Shown here: positions 1 to 9,957 of the stretch, one piece after another | How positions within the stretch are numbered: the first letter of the stretch is position 1 | Layout of the letters: each line of letters starts with the position of its first letter | Assembly (NCBI RefSeq): GCF_029525575.1 | Contig: NZ_JAPDIA010000009.1 | Span: forward strand, 186,001-250,000 | DNA length: 64,000 nucleotides | Direction of reading: 5' to 3' | From: Cohnella rhizosphaerae | GTDB taxonomy: Bacteria > Bacillota > Bacilli > Paenibacillales > Paenibacillaceae | Notes under the pieces: model-generated | Seen by the model: the letters and a program-made list of their open reading frames with translations, nothing else | What the model was told of the DNA's origin: nothing | The model's database searches: none | Translations under genes and position numbers: made by a program

Positions 1-2
1 CG

Positions 3-194
3 CTCACGACCGTGACGAAGCTGGCGGACAACGTGATCAAGGCGATCGCGGCGCCGACCGCCGAGAAGTCCGCGCAGGTCCTGGACAAAATGCTGGCCGA
101 CATGAAGAAGGTTAAAAATTACGACAAGCTCGAAGCCTTCATGACCGACCGCTACAAGAAAAACGTCGAGCGATTCGGCGACCCGATCTACTGA
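3..194 (+). CDS. C-terminal end of an unidentified protein, possibly a solute-binding protein
   Basis: The frame is open from the window edge to a TGA at 192-194, so only about 63 C-terminal residues are visible. They are charged and helical, with Lys/Asp-rich stretches and an end reading RFGDPIY. In this family of organisms, binding proteins of sugar ABC transporters often end in such a helix, and one would fit directly upstream of a sugar hydrolase operon. That is inference only; no diagnostic motif is in view. A 52-base gap with an AGAAGGAAGG ribosome binding site separates it from the GH95 gene, which suggests co-transcription. Confidence 0.4.
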   Translation, partial: LTTVTKLADNVIKAIAAPTAEKSAQVLDKMLADMKKVKNYDKLEAFMTDRYKKNVERFGDPIY

Positions 195-246
195 TCGCCG
201 GCTGCGATTCGTAAGCGACTATTCAATAGAAGGAAGGAATACCGCC

Positions 247-2756
247 ATGACCGCTAAACATCAGATGACGATGCTGACGCCGGCCGTCAGTTGGAGAGAC
301 GGCCTGCCCTGCGGCAACGGCGCGCTGTGCGCGTCGGTGTACGGCAACATCTCTCCGGAGACCATCCAGTTCAATCACGATTCCCTGTGGTACGAAGCGA
401 CGCAGTCGCCGCTGCCCGATGTCTCGGATACGCTTGCGGAAGCGCGGCGGCTCGCCCTTGCGGGCCGCTTCGCCGAAGCGAACCGGCAAATGACCGAGGC
501 GCTGAGCGAGCGCGGCTTCGTATCGGGATTGCCGATCCTGCATCCCGCCTTCGACCTGAAGATCGTCATGCACCAGAAGCAGGGGTTCGCCGCGTACCGG
601 CGAACGCTCGACTTCGAGACCGGGCAGGCGACCGTGACTTGGAAAGACGGCGATGTCGACAAACGCCGGGACTTCTTTATCAGCCACACCGACGACGTCG
701 CCGTTCTGCGGATTCAGTCCGGGGATCGCAGCGTGGACGCCGGATTTCAGCTGTGCGAGCACAATCTGAGCGATTCGGTGCAGATGGACGGCGTTCCCAA
801 GACGCCGCCTCTCGAATTCAAGTCCGAGGTGCGCGGCGACAAGCTCGTCCTGCGCGTGAACGGCTCCATGGGCGGCGAGTACGGGGCGGTGCTCCGCACG
901 GTCTGCGGGGCGGGCGAGCGCCGGTTCGCCCGCGAGCTGTCGTGGACGGAGCAGCTGTCCTCGCTGAACGTCATGTGGAACCTGCCGATCGAATCGCACG
1001 AGACCGAGAAGATCGTCGGCGCGGCGGAGATCGTGGCGATCGTCGGCGTCTATGTCAACACGGACGATCCCGAGCGCGAGATCGAGGCGCTGTGCCGCCG
1101 TCTGGACGCGCTGCCTGCCGACTACGACACGCTGTTCGAGCGGCACGCCGTCGTGCACCGCGAGAAGTTCCTTCGGTGCGAGTTCGTCCTCGGCGATGTA
1201 GCCGCCAAGGACGCCGCCGAAGCCGCTCCTGCGCCGAACGAAATGCTGCTGTTGGAGGCCTATCAAGGCGTCGCACCTCTCAAACTGGTCGAGCGCATGT
1301 TCGACATGGGCCGCTATCTGCTGATCGCCTGCTCCACGGGCGACTGCCTCCCGCCGACGCTGCAGGGCACCTGGAACGGCGACTATTATCCGCCGTGGAA
1401 CAGCTTCTACGTCCACAACGAGAACACCCAGATGTATTACTGGCAGGCGCTGGCTGGCTCGCTCCCCGAAGTGACGGGAGCCATGTTCGGCTACTTCGAG
1501 GATCGGATCGCCGATTACCGGGAGAACGCGCGCAAGCTGTTCGGCTGCCGCGGCATCTTCATCCCGCTCACCGCGGCCGCCGACACCGGCCTGATCCGCG
1601 ACGGACAGCCGCACGTGCTGCACTTCATCGGCGTCGCCCCCCTGGATTGCACAACATTTCTACGACTACTACCTGTACACGCGGGACGAAGCCTTCCTAC
1701 GGGACCGAGCCGTTCCGTTCATGCGGGAGGTCGCCCTGTTCTATGAGGATTATCTGCTGCGGGACGAGGAAGGCTGCGTGCTCGTCGTGCCGTCCAACTC
1801 GCCGGAAAACGCGCCGAGCGAGGATATCGCGGGCGAGGTGGACCTCAGCGTCATGATGAATCCGGGCGTGCCGCTCACGATCAACTCCACGATCGATACG
1901 GCGCTCGTCCGCGAGCTGCTGGGCAACCTGTGCGAAGCGTACGACACGCTCGGCCTACCGCAAGCGGATACCGCCGTCTGGCACGATATCGTCGCACATC
2001 TGCGTCCCTTCCGGATCAACGAGGACGGCGCTTTGGCGGAGTGGATTCACTCGGACCATCACGATAACTACGCGCATCGCCATCTGTCCCACATTTATCC
2101 GGTATTCCCCGGCTTCCAGATTACGAAGGAGGAGCAGCCCGAGCTGTTCGAAGCTACGAGAGTCGCGATGGAAAAGCGAATGTCGATCGGGCTCGAGGCG
2201 CAGACCGGCTGGTCGCTTGCGCATCAGGCCGGCATCTATGCGCGGATGGGCGAGGCCGCCAAGGTGCAGACGTGCTTCGATCTGCTCGCCCGGACCTGCG
2301 TCGGCGCGAATCTGTTCACCTACCACAACGACTGGCGCAACATGGGCGTCACGCTGCGCGTCTCGCTCGGCAAGGGGGGCGCCGTACCAGGTTGACGCCA
2401 ATATGGGTATCAGCGCGGCCGTGCTTGAAGCGCTCGTCTTCTCGACGCCGGACACGGTGAAGCTGCTGCCGGCGCTGCCCGAACGCTGGGCGAGCGGCCG
2501 CATCGGTCGCGTCGGCTGCCGTAACGGGGCGTCCGTGACGCTGGCTTGGGATCAAGCGCAGCGGACCCTGGACGTCGAGCTCGCGACGACGGTCGAAGGC
2601 GCTTTCTCGCTGATGTTGCCGGAGGGTTATGCGATCGCAGATTTGCACGACGGCCTGGTTGACCGGGGCGACGGAATTTACAACGTGGAAGGAAAGCCGG
2701 GCAGCCTCTGGCGCTTCGTCGCCAAAGACGCAGTCCGCGAATCAAGCCGATCATGA
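247..2756 (+). CDS. GH95 alpha-L-fucosidase-type glycoside hydrolase (two frame breaks)
   Basis: Predicted exo-hydrolase removing alpha-L-fucose, or a close relative such as alpha-L-galactose, from glycans. Repaired length is about 835 residues, near the usual GH95 size, with no signal peptide, so it probably acts in the cytoplasm on imported oligosaccharides. The N-terminal domain has the GH95 pattern GLPCGNGALCASVYGN...NHDSLW. The (alpha/alpha)6 domain has GRYLLIACSTGD, LQGTWNGDYYPPWNSF and NENTQMYYW, which holds the paired asparagines of the family. SPEN near 1798 carries the expected catalytic Glu, followed by HRHLSHIYPVFPG and TGWSLAHQAG. The frame breaks at a C6 run near 1636 and a G6 run near 2373; removing one base at each restores the family sequence. 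The ATG follows AGAAGGAAGGAATACCGCC. The stop overlaps the next start (ATGA), indicating translational coupling. Confidence 0.85.
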
Positions 2757-3850
2757 CTGCCGTGCACAACCATCGGCGCGGACTGCGCCGAACGATCGAA
2801 TGCATCGAGCGCGGGGAGTTGACGATCGGCTTTCTTGGAGGCTCGATCACCGACGGCAGGGCGCGGCAAAACTGGCCCGAGCCGGTGATCGCCTGGTTCG
2901 TCGATTGCTTCCCCGGCCTCAAGGTGAACGTCGAGAATGCGGCGATCGGGGCTACCGCAAGCAATCTTGCCGCCTTCCGCTGCGAGCGGGACATTATTCG
3001 CCGCGGCTGCGATCTCGTATTCATCGAATATGCCGTCAACGACCAGGGGCTGCCGGCCGCCCGGCGCATGCGGGCAAGAGAGGGGCTGCTGCGCCAATTG
3101 CTCTCCGGGGGAAGGTCGCGACATCGTGATCGTCTATGCGTTCGAGCAAGGCTGGTATGCGGATATGATGAACGGCGTATCGCCCCCGTCGGTCGCCGAA
3201 TTCGAACGGCTCGCCGGGCACTACGGCATCGGCTCCGTCTGGATGGGAATGCATGCCGCTGGCGAAGTGACGAGAGGCGGGATGAGCTGGGAGGAATGGC
3301 TGCCGGACGGACTTCATCCGTCCGTCCGGGGGGGAGTCTGAGCTATGCGCAGAGCGTGACGTCCTTTTTGAATCGGGAGCTGCTGGATGCCCCGGATCCG
3401 GGGGGCGCATATGCCTGGCCCGAGCGGCCCGCACCGCTCGATACCGATCTGTGGGAGCATGTGTCGCTGCTGGACTTTTCGCTGATCGAGCGGCAAGGGC
3501 CATGGACGGTTCGGCGCTGCCTGAACAACCCCTGGATCGATCGGACGCTGGAGACCGCGGCCGTCGGCGCGCGCTTGGCTTTTACCTTTACCGGACGCGG
3601 GCTCGCGCTCGGATTCGACTACGGCAAAGCCTCGTCGGAATACATGATCCGGCTGGACGGGGACGAGTGGACGACGACCAGGCGCGATCGTCCGGACTGG
3701 TGCGGCAACGACGGCGTGTTCTGGACCGATGTCGTCTCGGATGATCTGCCGGCGGGCAAGCATCGCTGCGAGTTGGTCGTCGTGCACGGGGACCGGCCGG
3801 AATGCAAGGGGACGAACTTCCGTCTCGGATTGATCGGCATTATTCAATAA
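2753..3850 (+). CDS. SGNH/GDSL-family carbohydrate esterase (two frame breaks)
   Basis: SGNH-fold hydrolase, likely deacetylating the sugars handled by the neighbouring glycosidases. Visible blocks are GGSITDG (Ser nucleophile), ENAAIGAT (oxyanion Gly), EYAVND (Asn) and DGLHPS (Asp and His near the end of the catalytic domain). About 150 residues follow as a beta-rich C-terminal domain with no motif I recognise. Repaired length is 364 residues and there is no signal peptide. The frame breaks at a G5 run near 3109 (one base extra) and a G7 run at 3328-3334 (two extra, or one missing). With repair, the sequence reads LSGEGRDIVIVYAF and then HPSVRGSLSYAQS. The start codon overlaps the GH95 stop. 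Confidence 0.75.
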   Translation: MTAVHNHRRGLRRTIECIERGELTIGFLGGSITDGRARQNWPEPVIAWFVDCFPGLKVNVENAAIGATASNLAAFRCERDIIRRGCDLVFIEYAVNDQGLPAARRMRAREGLLRQLLSGGRSRHRDRLCVRARLVCGYDERRIAPVGRRIRTARRALRHRLRLDGNACRWRSDERRDELGGMAAGRTSSVRPGGSLSYAQSVTSFLNRELLDAPDPGGAYAWPERPAPLDTDLWEHVSLLDFSLIERQGPWTVRRCLNNPWIDRTLETAAVGARLAFTFTGRGLALGFDYGKASSEYMIRLDGDEWTTTRRDRPDWCGNDGVFWTDVVSDDLPAGKHRCELVVVHGDRPECKGTNFRLGLIGIIQ

Positions 3851-3882
3851 AACAGCTTTATTAGTGAAGGAGGATTCGGACA

Positions 3883-6800
3883 ATGATCAAAGCGGAATAC
3901 GTCTACTCGCTGAGCGGGAAGGATTGGACGCTCTCGTGCGAGGGCGGGGCATTCCCGACCGTCCCGGCCCAGGTGCCGGGCAATATTCAGGCCGATCTGG
4001 AAAACGCGCGCTGCCTGAAGCCGATCTATTACGGCGTCGGGGACGAACGAATCTGGGAGGTCGCCCGCCACGACTGGCGGTACAGCAAATCGTTCGAGGT
4101 GCCGGCCGAATGGGCGGGCAAGCGGATCAAGCTGAGCTTCGACGGGGCGGACTATGCCTGCGATGTGTATCTGGACGGCCTGCCGATCGCGTCGCACGAG
4201 GGGCAGTTCGAGCGGTTTTCCGCGGATATCACGGACCGCGTCGGCGCCGGGACGACGCACGAACTGTCGGTGCTTTTTCACAAGATGCCGCCCGAGCTCG
4301 AGGAATACATTCAGAAGTCCGACGGCGCTGGAAGCGGCGAAGGCACCGAATTCTTCTTCGTCTGGGGGGATGAACAAGACCCGTCAGGTGCTCCGGGGTC
4401 TGAAGAGCATCACGAACTTCAGCTACGACTGGGGCACGAACATCTGGACGATGGGGCTGTGGAAGGATGTCGCGCTGTACGCCTCCGACACGGTCCGCAT
4501 CGACGATCTGCACGTGCGAAGCGAGCCGGACGACACGTATGAGCAAGCGGTCGTGCGCGCGGTATGGGAAGTGGACAGCGCGGCGGACGCGGAAGGCGAG
4601 CTCGACATCAGGCTGCTCGCGCCGGACGGCGGCGAGCTGAGGTTCAGGCAGGCGGTGCGGTTGAAAGCCGGCAGCAACAAGCTCCGGTGGGAGCAGACGA
4701 TCGAAGGTCCGGCTTTGTGGTGGCCCGTCGGACACGGCGCGCAGCCGCTGTATACGCTCGAGAGCAAGCTGCATGTTGCGGGAAGCGAACAGCCTTCGGA
4801 CGGTCGCGCGGTCCGCTTCGGCATCCGCCGCGTGGAGTGGGGGCAGCTTGCGGGCGTGCCCGCGGACTTTATCAATCCGCTTAAGCTCACCTTGAACGGG
4901 CGGCAGATCCGCACGATGGGCAGCAACATGTCTTCGCCCGACCTCCTGCATGGAAGAGCGCACGACCGCGCGCGGCTCTATGCGCAGCGAGCCGTGGAGG
5001 CCGGCTTCAATACGCTGCGCATGCACGGGGGGACAGATCGTGTTCACGGAGGACTTCTACGACGCGTGCGACGAGATGGGCATCCTGCTGTCCATCGAAT
5101 TTCCGGCGGGCAACTGCATCATCGAAGAGGACGAGGACATCGTCGCGCATTGGAGCAAAGTCGTCACCGACATGGTGAAGCTGCTGCGCAACCATCCGAG
5201 CATCATTGAATGGTCCGGCGGCAACGAGATGGGCTGGCAGCAGGACACGGTCCACCCGGCGCTGACCGCGACCCGGGCGATCATCGCGGAGGAGGACGGC
5301 CGGTACTTCCGCGCGACCTGTCCCTCGCAGGGCGTGCGCCATGCGCCATGGGACTACAATTCGGCCGTGCATTACAAGATCTACAACGACGAGAACATGC
5401 GCGACCAGACCGGGACCTATCCGATGCTGCGCAACGGCGAATTCGGCACGCAGACGGCGGGCAACGTCGAGCTGCTGAAGCGGACGATCCCGCCCGCGTC
5501 CCGGTTTCCGATCGACAAGGAAGATCCGGTGCTGATCCGCAAAAACATGATCCGCGCCGCGTTCAACGATGAGGTGTGGCTCATGCCGGACAATATCGAG
5601 CGACTGTTCGGCAAGGCGGAAACGTTCGAGGAGCTGATCGCGACGTCGCAGTGGATGGGGGCCGAAGGGCTGCGTTACGCCTACGATTCGCTGCGATGGC
5701 GCATGAACATGGGCGGCTTCACGAGCTGGTGCTTTAACGAGCCGTGGCCGAACGGGGCCGGCTCGTACTTGGTGGACCATGACGGCCGGCCCGTGCACAT
5801 GTTCTACGGCGTGGCGCAGGCGATGAAGCCGATCAGCCTGTGCCTGAAATACGACGCGGTGCTGTTCGACCTGTTCGACGGGCTCGAGGCGGAACTGATC
5901 CTGTGCAGCGACGCGCCCGAGCCGGCCGCCGGCCTGCAGTGGCGCTACATTTTGCGGGATCGCCACGGGGACGTCTATCGCACGGGCGAAGGCACCGCCG
6001 AGATCGCAATGCTGGAGGCCAAGTCTCTGGGGCGCGTCCGGATCGAGCCGGCGCTGGCCCTCAAGACCGGTCCCGTCATTATGGAGCTATACCTCAACGA
6101 TGCGGACGGCCGCCGTCTCGGCGAACGCCTCTACGTCTTCGGCGCGCAGGGCGCGCGGGCGCCGCTGGCCGGACTGTTCAAGGAAGGGCTTCCGGACCCC
6201 GAATTCGGCACGCCGCCGACGTATACGGGGATGATGGGCGGATCGGTCAAGCGCACCGCGCTTCGCGCCGAGGTGCGGAGCCATCGGGCCGACGGGGAGC
6301 GGGAGACGCTGGTGCTTCGCGTGGAAAATACTGGCGGCATGACGGCGCTGTACGTCGAGACGCATCCGCTTTTGCTCTACCGGACCGACCTTACCTTCTC
6401 GGAGCAGTTCGGCTTCATTCCTCAAGGGGGAGTACCGGGACATCACGATCACCGCGCCGCGGCGGGAGGATCTGACGCTGGCGCAGACCGGCTGGTACGT
6501 TACCGCATACAACGCGGCGACGGCCGAGGCGCCGCCGCAGGACGTGGCGCTTTGGACGGGGCGGCAGGACCTGACGTGCGAAGGCTTTGCCGGGTTCGAC
6601 GGCACATCGGCTGAAGCTGATGGCGCAATTGCTGCGGCGGCTGTGGCGGCCGCGGTCGAACAGGGAGCCGGGACTGAGAACGCGGCCGCGGTCGCGGCGG
6701 CGCCTTCCGTCGGACGTGCAGATGCCGCTGCGTCGGATGCCGTGTTCGTCGCAGCCGCATCCGACGGCCGCGTACCGACGGGAGAAGTGCCTTATCTGTG

Positions 6801-7113
6801 GGACCGGCAGCTGACGTTCCGCTTCACGCTGAGCGCGGAGCAGGCCGGCCGGGCCGGCACGCTGCGGATCTATTCGGCGGACCAGGCGGAGGAAGGCGGG
6901 CGTCTCGCGGCTGCGCTCGGCTGCGTCTCGCTGTCCGCGGAGATCGAGGCCGGCTACGGCTTCCAGCTTGCGGAGCCGTGGCAGCTCGCCCAATCTCGGA
7001 CGACCCGGATCGATTTTCCGCCGGACGCTTTCCGCGAAGGGGAGAACCGGCTTGCGATCTCCGTTGACCGGGGCTGGATCACGTTGGACGCTATGAACCT
7101 ATCGCTGCGCTGA
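3883..7113 (+). CDS. GH2 beta-mannosidase-type glycoside hydrolase (three frame breaks)
   Basis: Retaining exo-beta-glycosidase of family GH2, closest in layout to beta-mannosidases and exo-glucosaminidases. Repaired length is about 1075 residues, with no signal peptide. It has an N-terminal jelly-roll (DWRYSKSFEVP, YACDVYLDG), Ig-like domains, then the TIM barrel with TLRMHGG, EWSGGNEMGW (acid/base Glu) and NGEFGTQ (probable nucleophile Glu). An alanine-rich low-complexity stretch at about 6605-6760 sits before the last beta-sandwich domain and looks like an expanded linker. Frame breaks fall at G6 (4364-4369), G6 (about 5030) and G5 (about 6426). The ribosome binding site GAAGGAGG precedes the ATG. 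The gene lies 32 bases after the esterase, in the same operon. The exact substrate cannot be read from sequence. Confidence 0.8.
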
Positions 7114-7154
7114 TGCCCGTAACACATAGAACGAACGGATATGGAGTGAAAGGC

Positions 7155-8378
7155 ATGAAAACCGATCCTAAATTATATTTGGCCGTGGACAATAGCTTTG
7201 CCAAAAAACGATGGACCAGGCCGGCGGAGTGGATGGAGCTGCTGCGGGAGTTCGGCGTGAGCGTCGCAGAGGCGAGTGCCGACAACGAATTGGATCCGCT
7301 CTATATGGACGTGTCCTACATGGCCGACTGGCTGGCCGAGGCGAAGCGCGAAGGCGAGCGGACGGGCGTGCGGATCGGCAATATCTATTCGGGTCACGGT
7401 ACCTACGCGACGCTCGGGCTCGCCCATACGGATAAGCGCAACCGGGATCGGTTTTTGAACGACTGGCTGAAGCCGATATCGGCATTCGCGGCACAGGCGG
7501 GCGCAGGTCTCGGCTTCTACTGCCACGCCTTCTCCGATGCCACGCTCCAGTCGCCCGAGGCTTATGACGATGCGGAGCGGGACCTGTATGCGAGACTGGC
7601 CGAGCTCGCGATTCATTGCCGCGACCTCGGCATCAGCGCGGCCGGCGTCGAGCAAATGTACACGCCCCATCAGATCCCGTGGACGATCGAAGGCTCCAAG
7701 AGGCTGCTGCGCGAGGTGTACCGACAGTCGGGAGCGCCGTTCTACCTGACGCTCGACACCGGGCATCAGAGCGGACAGCGCAAATTTACGAGGCCGAGTC
7801 GGGACCGCATTCGGCAGGAGGCGGCGAGGAAGGCGCAGGCAGCAAGCGTTCAGGGTATCTGGCTCGGTCCGAAGTCCGCCGAACTGCTTTTCCAGGAGAT
7901 GCTCGCGAAGCCGGAGAGCCAGTGGGCGGCGTATCTCGAAGCGATCGACGGCGAGATGGACCGGTATCCGCACCTCTTCGCGTCGTTCCCAGACGGGGAT
8001 ACGTATCTGTGGCTGGAGGAGCTGGGACGCTATTCACCGATCGTCCATCTGCAGCAGACGGACGGGACATCCTCCGCGCATCTGCCGTTTACGGAGGAGG
8101 AAAACCGCAAGGGCATCGTGTTCGGCGAACCGCTGCTGCAAGCGCTCGCCGTCTCCTATGAACGCGAAGAAGCGCAAGGAATGCCGCCGCCGTGCAAGGA
8201 GTTGTATCTGACGCTGGAGATCTTCGCCGGCACGAGCGAGATGAATGCCAACATTTTGTACAAGATGCGCGAATCCGTGCGGTACTGGCGCCAGTTCATA
8301 CCCCACGATGGCATTCTGTTAAGCGAGGCGCTGCGTCATTTGTCGGGAGCCGGTCTTACGGACGCGAGCCGCGGCTGA
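7155..8378 (+). CDS. TIM-barrel sugar isomerase/epimerase-like protein
   Basis: Intact 407-residue protein of the xylose-isomerase-like TIM barrel superfamily. Characteristic segments include VRIGNIYSGHGTYATLG early, GISAAGVEQMYTPHQIPWT in the middle and LTLDTGHQSG, with metal-binding type His, Asp and Glu residues at strand ends. It lies between GH2 and a rhamnulokinase. From context I infer that it supplies the ketose for that kinase, acting as an alternative rhamnose or fucose isomerase. It does not resemble the classical RhaA sequence I know, so this role is unproven. ATG at 7155 is preceded by a weak GGAGTG. Confidence 0.65.
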   Translation: MKTDPKLYLAVDNSFAKKRWTRPAEWMELLREFGVSVAEASADNELDPLYMDVSYMADWLAEAKREGERTGVRIGNIYSGHGTYATLGLAHTDKRNRDRFLNDWLKPISAFAAQAGAGLGFYCHAFSDATLQSPEAYDDAERDLYARLAELAIHCRDLGISAAGVEQMYTPHQIPWTIEGSKRLLREVYRQSGAPFYLTLDTGHQSGQRKFTRPSRDRIRQEAARKAQAASVQGIWLGPKSAELLFQEMLAKPESQWAAYLEAIDGEMDRYPHLFASFPDGDTYLWLEELGRYSPIVHLQQTDGTSSAHLPFTEEENRKGIVFGEPLLQALAVSYEREEAQGMPPPCKELYLTLEIFAGTSEMNANILYKMRESVRYWRQFIPHDGILLSEALRHLSGAGLTDASRG

Positions 8379-8410
8379 CTCATCCCATCAATTTACCGAG
8401 GTGCTGCATC

Positions 8411-9930
8411 GTGAATCGAACGCTGAACATGCTGGCTATGGATTACGGCGCGAGCGGGGGGCCGGGCGATGCTCGGGGCCTTCGACGGCTCGCGCCTGCA
8501 GATCCAGGAGCTCCGCCGGTTCGACAATACGCCCGTTCGGCTGGGCGGCCATTTTTACTGGGATTTTTTGCGCTTGTACCATGAACTCCTGCAAGGAATC
8601 GGACAATTCAAAAAGCATTACGGGGACGGGCTCGCCTCCATCGCAGTCGACACCTGGGGCGTGGACGTCGGCTTTCTCGACGGGCAGGGCAGGCTGCTGG
8701 CCAATCCCTATCATTATCGCGACGCGCGCAACGAAGGCATGCAGGCGCTCGCGGCCCGTCAGCTCCCGGAGGAAGACATGTACCGGCTGACGGGCTCGTA
8801 TCCGTGGCAGTACAATACCGTTTTCCAGCTGCTGGCGACAAGGCGCTACGATCCCGTCCTGTGGGAGAAGGCCGAGACGGTGCTCTGGATGCCCGACCTG
8901 TTCAACTATTTCCTGACAGGAGCGAAGACTTCGGAATTCACGGTCGCCAGCACCGGCGGCCTGCTCGATCCGGCGCTGCGCAGTTGGTCCGAGCCGCTGC
9001 TGTCCGCGCTGCAGCTGCCGGACCGCATGCTGGCCCCGCTCGTGCAGCCGGGCACCCGGGTCGGCGCGCTGCTGCCCGCCGTCGGTGCCGAGCTGGGGAT
9101 GCCCGCGGTTCCCGTGATCGCGACCGCTTCCCACGACTCCGCGGCAGCCGTCGTCGCCGTGCCGATGGAGGACGACAGCGCGGCGTTCATCAGCTGCGGC
9201 ACGTGGTCCATCATGGGCGTCGAACGCGCGGCGCCGATGCGAGATCCTCTTGGCCTGAAGCTGTCTTTTACCAATGAAGGCGGAATGGACGGGAAGACCC
9301 GGATCGTCAAAAATATCATGGGTCTATGGCTTCTGCAGGAGTGCCGCCGGCAGTGGGCGATCGAAGGCGAGGAGGCGAGCTATGCAGACATGCAGGCGTG
9401 GGCGCGCGCCGAACCGGGCGGCGTCTGCTTCGTCGACCCCGACGATCCGGCATTTCTGGCGCCGCCGCATATGCCCGGAGCGATCGCGGCGTACTGCCGC
9501 GAGACGGCGCAGCCGGTGCCGCGGACGAAGGGCGAGATCGTGCGCTGCATCGTCGACAGCCTGGCGCTGAAGTTCAGGCAGACGGCGGAAAATCTGGAGC
9601 GTCTGCTCGGCAGGAGGCTTGGCGCGATCCATATCGTCGGCGGTGGCGTCCGGCACCGCTTGCTGTGCCAATTAACAGCGGATGCGACGGGGAAACCCGT
9701 CATCGCCGGCCCGGACGAGGCGACGTCCGCGGGCAATCTGCTTGTACAGGCGATCGGCTTGCGGCGAGCTCGCGGACCAGTCGCAAGCGCGGGAGGTGGC
9801 TGCGCGATCCTTCAAGTCTGAAAGGTACAGTCCGGCGGACGTTTCCTTCTGGGACGACGCATACGGACGCTATTTACGAATCGCAAGGAGGGAGGAAGCG
9901 CTTGAAGAAGAAGGGCGCGGTTATGTCTAA
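8411..9930 (+). CDS. rhaB: rhamnulokinase (FGGY kinase; two frame breaks)
   Basis: ATP-dependent phosphorylation of L-rhamnulose (or a similar deoxyketose) at O-1, the second step of deoxysugar catabolism. Repaired length is 505 residues. Family marks are MDYGASGGRAMLG at the N-terminus, SIAVDTWGVDVGFLD, the FGGY C-terminal phosphate loop HIVGGGVRHRLLCQL, and SAGNLLVQAIACGELAD. The start is GTG with GAGGTG eight bases upstream. The frame breaks at a G6 run near 8458 and again near 9757, where dropping one G (or one T) joins QAI to CGELADQSQAREVAARSF. Without this second repair the protein would lose its normal C-terminus. The following gene begins 27 bases later. Confidence 0.85.
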
Positions 9931-9957
9931 CCCATTGAATCGAGAGGAGCATGACGG

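Noticed and set aside
223..1623. Long minus-strand frame of 466 codons opposite GH95, and similar ones elsewhere (4229-5047, 11182-12690, 58860-60104, 62697-63947)
   Set aside because: High GC leaves antisense frames open; the translations are Arg/Ala-rich, lack domains and ribosome binding sites, and face well-supported genes.
2360..2385. Programmed ribosomal frameshifting at the G/C/A/T runs
   Set aside because: The runs occur in dozens of unrelated genes, lack stimulatory structures in common, and are all explained by the same one-base excess.
7155..8378. Classical L-rhamnose isomerase RhaA
   Set aside because: It is a TIM-barrel protein beside a rhamnulokinase, but the sequence does not match the RhaA patterns I know.
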